From an uncultured Oscillospiraceae bacterium (GTDB lineage Bacteria > Bacillota > Clostridia > Oscillospirales > Oscillospiraceae): a stretch of DNA of 64,000 nucleotides. The position numbers were made by a program, and so were the translations under genes. This document shows, piece after piece, positions 41,119 through 49,523 of the stretch (its first letter is position 1; each line of letters begins with the position of its first letter). The notes beneath the pieces were generated by a model. The model was not told the DNA's origin. It saw only the letters and a program-made list of their open reading frames with translations, and searched no databases. The stretch is taken from assembly GCA_910584285.1 (NCBI GenBank), contig CAJTYK010000001.1, positions 62,001 through 126,000 of the forward strand, read 5' to 3'.

Positions 41119-41329
41119 GGCGGCGGCCTCCGTTTCCTTGTAAAATACGTTGTCTTTGGTGGGCACATTATATCAAACGGCCTGGGGAAAAACAACCGGG
41201 GAATTGTACAAGCTCGTTTGCCGTTTCTCCCGGGTGCGTGAAGATTTTTGACAAAGACGTCAGACTGTCAAGAAATCAGCCGAGCATGATCCCCGGCCCG
41301 GGCGCATATGTGTGACCGAGGTGATGTGC

Positions 41330-42037
41330 ATGGTAGGGGAGCTGATCTGCCTGCGGCAGCGGGGCCGAGGCCGGGGGTCGCCCTCCGCCCTGGGGCCGCT
41401 GCCGGCGGTGCGCTGGACGGTATACGCCCCGGAGGGCCTGTCCCCCCGGCGGCTGGCCCGGCGGCTGTACCGGGCGGAGCGGGGCCTTGCCGCCGCGGGG
41501 GTGGGCCGGGTAGTGCTGCGCCACGGCTTTCCCTACGGGGACAGACTGCGACTGCTTCGCCCCGTAGATCCCCTGCCCCTGTGGCGGGGGCTGGCGGACG
41601 TGCTGGCCCTGGGGGCGTTGGAGCTGGAGGGGGTGCCCCCCAGCCGGGGGCGGATCGCCCTGTCCGCCCCCCGGCTGTGCCCCGAGCTGACAGCCGCAGC
41701 GGAGCGGCTGTGTCCTCTGGTGCGGGGCCTGCTCATCGACGCCCCCGGCGGGGAGGACTACGCCCGGCGGCTACAGGCTCGGTTCGGCCTCCCGGTGACA
41801 CCCCCTGCGGCGGGGGCAGACGTGACAGCGGCCTTCGGCCCCGGAGGCAGCCGCTGGGGCCGAAGGCTGGAGCTGTACGGAACGGCGGAGCTGGGCGGGC
41901 TCCAGGTGAGCGTGGAGGGGCTGGAGCTGCCGGAGGACTGCGCCGATCAGGCTCTGGCCCTGCTGTGGGAGCAGGGGCTGGTCAAGCGGGAGGAGCTGCT
42001 CACGTCGGCCCGGCTCCCCTCCGGGGACACGGCTTAA
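41330..42037 (+). CDS. hypothetical protein
   Basis: A 235-residue protein of very high Arg/Gly/Leu content; I recognise no domain. ATG at 41330 follows GAGGTGA by 5 bases; in-frame GTG and ATG codons just upstream are alternatives. It runs convergent with dinB, and the two stop codons share TTAA. GC content is even higher than that of its neighbours. The alternating Leu-Arg helices could suggest an alpha/beta nucleotide- or ligand-binding fold, but nothing can be assigned. The gene is probably real because the strand is otherwise empty and the ribosome site is good. Confidence 0.55.
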   Translation: MVGELICLRQRGRGRGSPSALGPLPAVRWTVYAPEGLSPRRLARRLYRAERGLAAAGVGRVVLRHGFPYGDRLRLLRPVDPLPLWRGLADVLALGALELEGVPPSRGRIALSAPRLCPELTAAAERLCPLVRGLLIDAPGGEDYARRLQARFGLPVTPPAAGADVTAAFGPGGSRWGRRLELYGTAELGGLQVSVEGLELPEDCADQALALLWEQGLVKREELLTSARLPSGDTA

Positions 42038-43260
42038 AAGGGCACCCCATCCTCCCCCTCCGGCGACCGCGGCGGAGTCAGCGCCGCCACCGTCACCGCT
42101 TCCCGACCGTACTTGGCGCGAATGGCGTCCATGGTGCGCTCCAGCGTCTCCACCCGGGCCCGGCGCTTTGGCTCGGCCTGCTGGAACAGATCCAGCTGCT
42201 CCGCCGCCTCCCCCTCCGGGATCAGGTTGTGGGCGGTGAGGGTGATGGCCCGGATGGGGGCCCCGGACTTCCAGCTCCGAGCCAGGATATCCATGGCGGC
42301 CCTGGTGAGCTCCCGGGCGGTGTTGGTGGGGGCGTCCAGGGGCCGCTGGCGGCAGATATCCTTGAAGGCCGGATCCCGTACGGTCACCTGGAGGGTGGCG
42401 GCCTTCATGCCGTGCCTGCGCAGCCGCACCGCCACCTGGTCGGCCAGCATGGCCACCCCCCGGGCCACCTCATCCCGGCGGGTGAGGTTCCGGGGGAAGG
42501 TCTCCCCATTACCCACCGACTTTGGGGGCGTGTACGTCCCCGCCGGGGCCACTGGGCTGCCATCCAGACCGTTGGCGTAGTTCCACAGCTGCCCCCCCTG
42601 CTTGCCCAGCAGCTCCATAAGGGCGAAGCGGTCGAAGTTGGCCAGATCCCCAATGGTGGCCACGCCGTACCGGGCCAGCACCCCCGCTGCCGCCCGGCCC
42701 ACGTACAGCAAATCCGTCACTGGCAGGGGCCACACCACCCGGCGGTAATTTTCCTCAGTGATGACGGTGGTGGCGTCCGGCTTCCTGTAGTCGCTGCCCA
42801 GCTTGGCAAATACCTTATTAAAGGAGACCCCCACCGAGATGGTCAGCCCCAGCTCCTCCCGGACGGTGCGCCGGATCCGGTCGGCCAGGGCCTTCGGATC
42901 TCCGCCGAACAGGTGGAGGGAGCCGGTCACATCCAGCCAGCTCTCGTCAATGCCGAAGGGCTCGATGAGGTCGGTAAAGCGGTCATAGATGGCGTTGACC
43001 TTTTTGGAATATTCCGCGTACAGCCCATGGTGGGCGGGCAGCAGCGCCAGCTCCGGGCACTTCTGCCGGGCCTGCCAGATGGTCTCGGCGGTGCGCACGC
43101 CGCATTTCTTGGCGGGCTCGTTTTTGGCCAGGATGATGCCGTGGCGGCTGGTGGGATCGCCGCACACCGCCGCGGGCACGTCCCGCAGCTCCGGGTGGGA
43201 CAGCAGCTCCACCGAGCAGTAAAAGCTGTTGCAGTCGCAGTGGTAAATCACCCGTTCCAT
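42034..43260 (-). CDS. dinB: Y-family DNA polymerase IV
   Basis: The 408-residue translesion polymerase has an N-terminal catalytic DCDCNSFYCSVE, the steric/primer residues in FGIDESWLDVTG, and VGVSFNKVFAKLGSDYRKP. The helix-hairpin-helix thumb carries LYVGRAAAGVLARYG, and the little-finger domain ends with AEQLDLF. The LDLF motif near residue 370 fits a beta-clamp-binding peptide. ATG at 43260 follows AAAGGGGGC. The stop overlaps the convergent unknown gene. Confidence 0.93.
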   Translation of the reverse strand: MERVIYHCDCNSFYCSVELLSHPELRDVPAAVCGDPTSRHGIILAKNEPAKKCGVRTAETIWQARQKCPELALLPAHHGLYAEYSKKVNAIYDRFTDLIEPFGIDESWLDVTGSLHLFGGDPKALADRIRRTVREELGLTISVGVSFNKVFAKLGSDYRKPDATTVITEENYRRVVWPLPVTDLLYVGRAAAGVLARYGVATIGDLANFDRFALMELLGKQGGQLWNYANGLDGSPVAPAGTYTPPKSVGNGETFPRNLTRRDEVARGVAMLADQVAVRLRRHGMKAATLQVTVRDPAFKDICRQRPLDAPTNTARELTRAAMDILARSWKSGAPIRAITLTAHNLIPEGEAAEQLDLFQQAEPKRRARVETLERTMDAIRAKYGREAVTVAALTPPRSPEGEDGVPF

Positions 43261-43355
43261 GGGTCCGCCCCCTTTCAGGGACATTATACCCCATTCCTTC
43301 CGTTTTGTCAAACATTTGTTCCATTTCAAAAATAGTCAACTGTACTGCCCATTGT

Positions 43356-43390
43356 AGAAAACAGCCCCTCCGCTTCCGCAGAGGGGCTGT
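43356..43390 (-). terminator. terminator of the Cys-rich protein gene
   Basis: ACAGCCCCTC (43361-43370) pairs with GAGGGGCTGT (43381-43390), followed on the minus strand by TTTTC, 4 bases beyond the gene. Confidence 0.85.
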
Positions 43391-43393
43391 GGT

Positions 43394-44452
43394 TTACCCG
43401 ATAAACTGCACGCTGTTGACACATACAAAGTACAGCCGCTTGTCGGTCTCGTTAGCCAGCACCAGCACGTTGCCCACACTGCCCAGCAGCTGCACGTTCT
43501 GGAGCAGCAGCAGCCCCGCCGCCAGGGACACCCGGCGGCTCAGGTTGTTCTGGGCCAGGGTGGACAGCAGGCCGGCGGCGCAGCAGCAATCCCGGCTGTC
43601 GCAGGCGCAGGAGCAGGAGCAGCAGGCCGCCCCGCAGGGATCGCCGCAGGGGTTCAGCCGCTGGGCCAGCAGGGTGCGCAGGCACCGGAAGTTCCGGGCC
43701 TCCACCTCGTCGGCGGTGAGGTCGCCCTCGGGGCAGGCCTGCGCGCCCTGGAACGCCACCGCATCCAGCTCGCACAGGTTCACCTGGCTGGCGGTAAAAT
43801 CACAGTCCTTGGAGGCCGGGGTGTAGAGCTCGGCGTCGATGTCCAGCAGGTCGCAGGTGCACGGGGCGAACCGCCGGAAGCTGCCCGACAGGGTGCCCAG
43901 GTTGTCGGACTGCCCGCCGGGGCAGGGCTTGGGGGTCGGGGTGGGCTTGTCGGTGCCGCCGGTGTCACCGGTGTCGCCGGCGTCGTCGCCGTCCGCCTGG
44001 GCGGCAACACTCCCCCCGGCGTCCCCGGCGGAGGGCTTCCCGCCCGTCAAAGTGGTTCCGGCGGTGTAGGTGTTGGTGACAAACGCCGCGGAATCAAAGT
44101 CCAGCAGGCTGGAGATCCGTTCGTCGCACAGCAGGCCCAGGGCCGCCCGGAAGCTCTGCTTGCAGCAGCAGCCCTCCTCCACCTTCGGGGGCTGGGGCTT
44201 GGGCCCCGGGGCGGGGCGGCAGCAGCAGATCATGGGCTGGCAGCACTCCGGCCCCTGGCCGCAGCCGTTGTCCGGACAGTCGGGGGGCATGGCCCCGCAG
44301 CCGCAGTCGCAGCCCGCCGGGGGCGTGGGGATGTTCCCACAGCCGCAGCCGGGGCCGGGCTGGGGGACGGGGCGCTGGCAGGCCCCGGCGGCGAACTCCT
44401 CCGCAGTCATGGCATAGCCCCGGGAGGGTTCGTTCCAATAGATTTGACTCAT
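43394..44452 (-). CDS. cysteine-rich hypothetical protein
   Basis: A 352-residue protein with 36 cysteines (about 10 %), many in CC, CCC or CGC runs. The N-terminal half is Pro/Gly/Cys-rich (GCGCGN, GCDCGCG, MICCCRP). An Asp/Gly/Thr-rich low-complexity linker (about residues 140-170) is followed by a more ordered C-terminal half ending in a hydrophobic region (AAGLLLLQNVQLLG...LYFVCVNSVQFIG). There is no signal peptide. ATG follows AAAGGAG. The composition recalls spore-coat or exosporium cross-linking proteins, but I cannot assign a family. It is divergent from nrdD. Confidence 0.75.
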   Translation of the reverse strand: MSQIYWNEPSRGYAMTAEEFAAGACQRPVPQPGPGCGCGNIPTPPAGCDCGCGAMPPDCPDNGCGQGPECCQPMICCCRPAPGPKPQPPKVEEGCCCKQSFRAALGLLCDERISSLLDFDSAAFVTNTYTAGTTLTGGKPSAGDAGGSVAAQADGDDAGDTGDTGGTDKPTPTPKPCPGGQSDNLGTLSGSFRRFAPCTCDLLDIDAELYTPASKDCDFTASQVNLCELDAVAFQGAQACPEGDLTADEVEARNFRCLRTLLAQRLNPCGDPCGAACCSCSCACDSRDCCCAAGLLSTLAQNNLSRRVSLAAGLLLLQNVQLLGSVGNVLVLANETDKRLYFVCVNSVQFIG

Positions 44453-44636
44453 GAATACGCTCCTTTCACCGGCCCCGGCCCAGGGGGATCCCGCGGCCCC
44501 GCCGGGGCCGGAGTCGGGCGCGGAGACGCGGGCGCAATCCCCGCCTGGGTGCACTCCAGTCTATGTCCGGCCGGAGCGGGCGGACACAGCGCTGTCAAGC
44601 CCTTCTTCCCAAAAATTCCAGACAAAAAAAGCGAGT

Positions 44637-44684
44637 GTCGTTTATATAGATTGCACAGTTGACATTGACCACAAGATATAGTAT
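44637..44684. promoter_or_regulatory. pair of NrdR-box-like sites
   Basis: CCACAAGATATAGTAT (44669-44684) matches most of the NrdR consensus ACACWATATNTWGTGT. A weaker site, GTCGTTTATATAGATT (44637-44652), lies exactly 32 bases upstream, i.e. three helical turns. The stronger box overlaps the -10 of the nrdD promoter, which fits ATP/dATP-dependent repression. Confidence 0.5.
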
Positions 44685-44687
44685 TAT
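44659..44687 (+). promoter_or_regulatory. promoter of nrdD
   Basis: TTGACA (44659-44664), a 17-base spacer and TATTAT (44682-44687). The leader is about 120 bases and includes the 48-bp palindrome. Confidence 0.75.
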
Positions 44688-44714
44688 GATGAAGCGGCCT
44701 TGTCGAGTGTCGGC

Positions 44715-44762
44715 AGCACACGGCAGGATATAATATCATGATATTATATCCTGCCGTGTGCT
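44715..44762. repeat. perfect 48-bp palindrome in the nrdD leader
   Basis: AGCACACGGCAGGATATAAT and the next four bases (44715-44738) are followed at once by their exact complement (44739-44762) with no spacer. It would form a 22-24-bp hairpin in the nrdD leader RNA or a cruciform in DNA. No U-run follows, so it is not an ordinary terminator. Confidence 0.9.
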
Positions 44763-44816
44763 CCTGACTAATGACGAACGCTTCACAAGCACTTAGGAAA
44801 AGGAGCATCAGGAGAG

Positions 44817-46943
44817 ATGAAAGTAATCAAGAGAGACGATTCCATCGTCGAGTTCGACCGTTCCAAGATTGTCGCCGCCATCCAGAAGGCCAACCTGGCG
44901 GTGGACGAGCCCTACCGCATCGACGAGGGCTCCATCGACGCCATCGCCGACGCGGTGGCCGAGACCCGCGGCCGCAAGCGCCTGCTGGTGGAGGATATAC
45001 AAGATATGGTGGAGACCAAGCTGATGGCCGCCGGCAAGTATGAGCTGGCCAAGGCGTATATCATCTACCGCTACACCCGGGCCCTGGTACGCAAGGCCAA
45101 CACCACCGACGAGTCCATCCTCTCCCTGATCCGCAACGACAACAAGGAGCTGGCGGAGGAGAACGCCAACAAAAACACCGCCATCGCCTCCACCCAGCGG
45201 GACTACATCGCCGGCGAGGTGAGCCGGGATCTGACGCGGCGCATCCTGCTGCCCGAGCACATCTCCAAGGCCCACGACGAGGGCGTGCTCCACTTCCACG
45301 ACGCGGACTATTTCGTGCAGCACATTTTCAACTGCTGCTTGGTGAACATCGGCGATATGCTGGACAACGGCACCATGATCAACGGCAAGCTCATCGAGTC
45401 TCCCAAGAGCTTCCAGGTGGCCTGCACCGTCGTTACCCAGATCATCTCCTGCGTGGCCTCCAACCAGTATGGCGGCCAGTCGGTGGAGATGAGCCACCTG
45501 GGCAAGTACCTGCGGCTCACCTATGAAAAGTACCTGCGCAAGACCCGGGAGGCCGCCCCGGAGCTTCCCGACGCCACCATCGAAAAGCTGGCCCGGGCCC
45601 GCACCAAGGACGAGCTCAAAAGCGGCGTGCAGACCATCCAGTACCAGATCAACACCCTGATGACCACCAACGGCCAGTCCCCCTTCGTCACCCTGTTCCT
45701 GGTGCTCCGGGAGGGCGACCCCTATATCCAGGAGAACGCCGCCATCATCAAGGAAATTCTCACCCAGCGGCTGGAGGGCATCAAGAACGAGAAGGGCGTG
45801 TACATCACCCCCGCCTTCCCCAAGCTGGTGTACGTGCTGGACGAGTGCAACAACCTCACCGGCGGGGAATACGACTACCTCACGGAGCTTGCCGTCAAGT
45901 GCTCCGCCAAGCGGATGTACCCCGACTACATCTCCGCCAAGAAGATGCGGGAGCACTACGAGGGCAACGTGTTCTCCCCCATGGGCTGCCGCTCCTTCCT
46001 GTCCCCCTGGAAGGACGAGAACGGCAACTACAAGTTTGAAGGCCGGTTCAACCAGGGCGTGGTGTCCCTCAACCTGCCCCAGATCGGCATCCTCTCCGGC
46101 CAGGACGAGGATAAGTTCTGGAAACTGCTGGACGAGCGGCTGGAGCTGTGCTTCGAGGCCCTGATGTGCCGCCACAACGCCCTGAAGGGTATCCGCTCCG
46201 ACGTGTCCCCCATCCACTGGCAGTACGGGGCCGTGGCCCGGCTGGACAAGGGCGAGACCATCGACAAGCTGCTCTACGGCGGCTACTCCTCCATCTCCCT
46301 GGGCTATATCGGCCTGTACGAGGTCACCAAGCTGGTGAAGGGCTGCTCACAGACCGAGCCCGAGGGGGAGGACTTCGCCCTGCGGGTGATGAACCACCTG
46401 CGTGAGACCACCGACCGGTGGCGCAAGGAGACCAACATCGGCTTCGCACTCTACGGCACCCCGGCGGAGAGCCTGTGCTACCGCTTCGCCCGCATCGACA
46501 AGGAGCGGTTCGGCACCATCCCCGACATCACCGACAAGGGCTACTACACCAACAGCTACCACGTGGACGTGCGGGAGGATATCGACGCCTTCGCCAAGTT
46601 CACCTTTGAGAGCCAGTTCCAAAAGATCTCCAGCGGCGGCTGCATCTCCTACGTGGAGATCCCCAATATGCGCCACAACCTGGAGGCCCTGAAGGACGTG
46701 GTGCGGTTCATCTATGACAACATCCAGTATGCCGAGTTCAACACCAAGAGCGACTACTGCCAGGTGTGCGGCTACGACGGGGAGATCATCGTCAACGAGG
46801 ACAACGAGTGGGAGTGCCCCTGCTGCCACAATAAGGATCACGCCAAGATGAACGTCACCAGGCGCACCTGCGGCTACCTGGGCGAGAACTTCTGGAACGA
46901 GGGCAAAACCAAGGAGATCGCGTCCCGCGTTCTGCACCTATAA
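44817..46943 (+). CDS. nrdD: anaerobic ribonucleoside-triphosphate reductase
   Basis: The 708-residue class III reductase makes dNTPs from NTPs using formate or thioredoxin as reductant. The N-terminal ATP-cone begins VIKRDDSIVEFDRSKIV. The catalytic barrel contains FSPMGCRSFLSPW. The zinc site is CQVCGYDG...CPCCHN, and the glycyl-radical loop is RRTCGYLGENFWNEGK near the C-terminus. ATG follows AGGAGA. It is followed by a hairpin and then its activase nrdG. Confidence 0.96.
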   Translation: MKVIKRDDSIVEFDRSKIVAAIQKANLAVDEPYRIDEGSIDAIADAVAETRGRKRLLVEDIQDMVETKLMAAGKYELAKAYIIYRYTRALVRKANTTDESILSLIRNDNKELAEENANKNTAIASTQRDYIAGEVSRDLTRRILLPEHISKAHDEGVLHFHDADYFVQHIFNCCLVNIGDMLDNGTMINGKLIESPKSFQVACTVVTQIISCVASNQYGGQSVEMSHLGKYLRLTYEKYLRKTREAAPELPDATIEKLARARTKDELKSGVQTIQYQINTLMTTNGQSPFVTLFLVLREGDPYIQENAAIIKEILTQRLEGIKNEKGVYITPAFPKLVYVLDECNNLTGGEYDYLTELAVKCSAKRMYPDYISAKKMREHYEGNVFSPMGCRSFLSPWKDENGNYKFEGRFNQGVVSLNLPQIGILSGQDEDKFWKLLDERLELCFEALMCRHNALKGIRSDVSPIHWQYGAVARLDKGETIDKLLYGGYSSISLGYIGLYEVTKLVKGCSQTEPEGEDFALRVMNHLRETTDRWRKETNIGFALYGTPAESLCYRFARIDKERFGTIPDITDKGYYTNSYHVDVREDIDAFAKFTFESQFQKISSGGCISYVEIPNMRHNLEALKDVVRFIYDNIQYAEFNTKSDYCQVCGYDGEIIVNEDNEWECPCCHNKDHAKMNVTRRTCGYLGENFWNEGKTKEIASRVLHL

Positions 46944-46954
46944 ACAAAACGCAG

Positions 46955-46984
46955 CCGGGGCGGTCAGCCGACCGCCCCGGTTTT
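46955..46984 (+). terminator. hairpin between nrdD and nrdG
   Basis: A perfect 11-bp G/C stem (46955-46965 with 46970-46980), loop AGCC, then TTTT. It should reduce nrdG expression relative to nrdD, in line with a catalytic activase. Confidence 0.85.
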
Positions 46985-47022
46985 CGCCCTGTGCGCCCCA
47001 CACCGCCGAAAAGGAGACTGCT

Positions 47023-47574
47023 ATGAATTACGCAACAATCAAATGGGCCGACGTGGCCAACGGCCCCGGCGTCCGGGTGTCCCTGTTCGTGTCGGGCTGC
47101 ACCCACCGCTGCCCCGGCTGCTTCAACCCGGAGGCCCAGGACTTCGCCTACGGCCAGCCCTTCACCAAGGCCGAGGAGGACCAGATTCTGGCCGCCCTCT
47201 CCCCTGCCCACATCAAGGGCCTGTCCCTGCTGGGCGGCGAGCCCTTCGAGCCGGACAACCAGCGCTCCCTGCTGCCCTTCCTGCGGCGGGTGAAGGAAGC
47301 ATACCCACAAAAGGAGATCTGGTGCTATTCCGGCTATCTCCTGGACGAGGAGCTGTGGCAGGACAGCCGCGCCCGGTGCGAGTGCACCGACGAGCTGCTG
47401 TCCCTCCTGGACGTGCTGGTGGACGGCCCCTTTGTGGAGGCGAAAAAGGATCTAAACCTGCGCTTCCGGGGCTCCTCCAACCAGCGGATTTTGAACGTCC
47501 CCGCCAGCCTTGCCGCCCACACCCCAGTGGGGTGGGACGGCGATCTCACCATCCAACCCATCACCCCGGACTGA
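47023..47574 (+). CDS. nrdG: anaerobic ribonucleotide reductase activating protein
   Basis: The 183-residue radical SAM activase generates the glycyl radical on NrdD. The cluster motif is CTHRCPGCFNPEAQ (CxxxCxxC) and the SAM-binding glycines are in SLLGGEPFEPDNQ. ATG follows AAAAGGAG. It directly follows nrdD. Confidence 0.95.
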   Translation: MNYATIKWADVANGPGVRVSLFVSGCTHRCPGCFNPEAQDFAYGQPFTKAEEDQILAALSPAHIKGLSLLGGEPFEPDNQRSLLPFLRRVKEAYPQKEIWCYSGYLLDEELWQDSRARCECTDELLSLLDVLVDGPFVEAKKDLNLRFRGSSNQRILNVPASLAAHTPVGWDGDLTIQPITPD

Positions 47575-47591
47575 CCCGAGGAGGGAACCCC

Positions 47592-48785
47592 ATGAACCTG
47601 AAAACCATGCTGGCCGCCCTCCAGGGGGTCACGGCCTATAAGGACATCCTGGCCCGCCCGGTGATGGAGCGGGCCCTCCGGCTGGTGACCTGCGCCGCCC
47701 ACGGGGACGGCCTGGGCGGCCTGGAAGCGTACACCGACCTGTTCTACCAGCTCCGAGTGGAGGGCTTCCCCGGGCTGGGCCAGTGGCTGGGGGACACCCT
47801 GCGCTGGTCGGAGGGGCCCTATCCCCTGCTGGCCGAGCGGGGGGATCGGGATCCGGCCCTGGAGCAGGCGGCGCGGCTGGATCTGTCCGCCTTCGCCCTG
47901 CTGGCCGGGGTGGACTGCGACCGCTGGCTGACCCAGCTGGGCCGGCTGCTGGACAGCGACTACCAGGGGGTGCTCACCGGTCTGCCCCGGTGGCAGGCCG
48001 GCGTCCCCTTCTCCTTCGACGCGCTGACGGAGGCCTACCGCCGGGAGGGGGCGGGCCGGTTCGCCCGCTACCGGGCCTTCGTGTGGGACAGCGGCGCCCT
48101 GATCCCCGTGGCCCATCCGGACAGCCCGGACAGCAGCCAGCTTTTGGGCTACGACGAGCAGCGGGCGGAGGTAGAGCGCAACACCCGCGCCCTGGTGGAG
48201 GGCCGGACCGTGAACAACGTGCTGTTGTACGGCGAGAGCGGCACCGGCAAGTCGGCCACGGTGAAGCACCTGCTCACCCTGCCGGGGCTGGAGGAGCTGC
48301 GGATCATCGAGGCGGACAAGGAGAATCTGGGGGGCCTGCCCGCCCTCATCCGCACCCTGGACGGACGGCGGCAGAAGTTCATCGTGTTCATCGACGACCT
48401 CACCTTCGATAAGGACGACCCCACCTACTCCATCCTGAAAACCATCCTGGAGGGGGGCGTGGAGCGCAGGCCCCGAAATGTGGCGGTGTACGCCACCTCC
48501 AACCGCCGCCATCTGGTGCGGCAGACCATCTCCGAGCGGGCGGGGGACGAGATGGATCGTTCGGAAACCATCCGAGAAAAGACCTCGCTGGCCGACCGGT
48601 TCGGGGTGCGGGTGCTGTTCCAGGGGCTGGACAAGGCGGGCTTCCTGGCCCTGGTGGATCTGCTGGCGGCCCAGCGCGGCGTGGCCCTGCCCCCGGAGGA
48701 GCTCCACCGGCAGGCGGTGGCCTGGGAGCGGTTCCACGGCGCCCAGACCCCCCGGACGGCGCTGCAATTCGTCCTCTCTCTCTAA
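47592..48785 (+). CDS. DUF815-type AAA ATPase
   Basis: A 397-residue protein with a helical N-terminal region and an AAA core. Walker A is LLYGESGTGKSATVKHLL (about residue 215), Walker B is FIVFIDDLTFD, and sensor 1 lies in VAVYATSNRRH. It matches the DUF815 group of bacterial ATPases of unknown role. The start follows GAGGAGG, 17 bases after nrdG, so it may be co-transcribed with nrdG. Confidence 0.88.
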   Translation: MNLKTMLAALQGVTAYKDILARPVMERALRLVTCAAHGDGLGGLEAYTDLFYQLRVEGFPGLGQWLGDTLRWSEGPYPLLAERGDRDPALEQAARLDLSAFALLAGVDCDRWLTQLGRLLDSDYQGVLTGLPRWQAGVPFSFDALTEAYRREGAGRFARYRAFVWDSGALIPVAHPDSPDSSQLLGYDEQRAEVERNTRALVEGRTVNNVLLYGESGTGKSATVKHLLTLPGLEELRIIEADKENLGGLPALIRTLDGRRQKFIVFIDDLTFDKDDPTYSILKTILEGGVERRPRNVAVYATSNRRHLVRQTISERAGDEMDRSETIREKTSLADRFGVRVLFQGLDKAGFLALVDLLAAQRGVALPPEELHRQAVAWERFHGAQTPRTALQFVLSL

Positions 48786-48786
48786 A

Positions 48787-48829
48787 ACAGGGCGGCGCAC
48801 GGTGGACAGGCCGCGCGCCGCCTGTTTTT
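48787..48829 (+). terminator. terminator after the AAA ATPase gene
   Basis: An imperfect G/C-rich stem pairs ACAGGGCGGCGC with GCGCCGCCTGT, followed by TTTTTG. Further inverted repeats (CCACCGCCGGTGG) follow up to 48900. Confidence 0.75.
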
Positions 48830-48935
48830 GTGAAAAAAAGGCAAATGCCACCGCCGGTGGCGGGTTTTCCAGCGAAAGCTGGTGGACTGCCACCGGCCTT
48901 TGCGGTAGGATAGACGCAGAAAGGAGGTCGGTTCT

Positions 48936-49472
48936 ATGACCTTTGGAGAACGGCTCCAGCAGGTGCGGCGGGCGGCGGGGCTGTCCCAGGAGCAACTGGG
49001 GGAGCTCATCGGGATGTCGCGGCAGGCGGTGTCCAAGTGGGAGACGGATCAGGCCGCGCCGGACATCGAGACGCTGGCCCTGCTGTGCGGGGTGCTGGGC
49101 GTGTCCGCCGACGAGCTGCTGGGATGGGAGGCCCCGCCCCGGCGAGCGGAGGGAGCGCCCCCTGTGGGTGGACTGGAGGAATGCGTCCGGGTGAACGCCA
49201 CCAAGCGGTGCTTTACCGCCGGGTGGGTGACGGCGGTCATCGGCGTGGTGCTGCTGATTGTGGAATTCTTCTCCCTTCTGGTGATCCAGGTGGTGGATCT
49301 GGAGACAACCCAGGACTGGTATCCCAACGCCATGGAGTACGCCACCATGCCGCCCATGCCGGTGATCTTCGGCGTCACCATCGCCGTGATCGTGGCGGGG
49401 ATCGCCCTGGCTGTGGGCGGCATCCTCGCCATGCGAAGGAAACACCCCGGCAAGGCCCCAAGCGCGCCCTGA
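48936..49472 (+). CDS. XRE-family regulator with membrane anchor
   Basis: A 178-residue protein with an N-terminal Cro/CI helix-turn-helix (LSQEQLGELIGMSRQAVSKWE). A short linker and two hydrophobic segments follow (TAVIGVVLLIVEFFSLLVI and VIFGVTIAVIVAGIALAVGG). Membrane-anchored XRE proteins of this layout are common in Clostridia; targets are unknown. ATG follows AAAGGAGG. Confidence 0.88.
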   Translation: MTFGERLQQVRRAAGLSQEQLGELIGMSRQAVSKWETDQAAPDIETLALLCGVLGVSADELLGWEAPPRRAEGAPPVGGLEECVRVNATKRCFTAGWVTAVIGVVLLIVEFFSLLVIQVVDLETTQDWYPNAMEYATMPPMPVIFGVTIAVIVAGIALAVGGILAMRRKHPGKAPSAP

Positions 49473-49480
49473 CACGGCAA

Positions 49481-49512
49481 AAGCCCCGCAGCCAAAGGCT
49501 GCGGGGCTTCCT
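49481..49512. terminator. bidirectional terminator between convergent genes
   Basis: A perfect 13-bp stem (49481-49493 with 49497-49509), loop AAA, with CCTTCATTTTT to the right. It can end both the XRE gene and the leftward gene at 49524. Confidence 0.85.
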
Positions 49513-49523
49513 TCATTTTTCCA

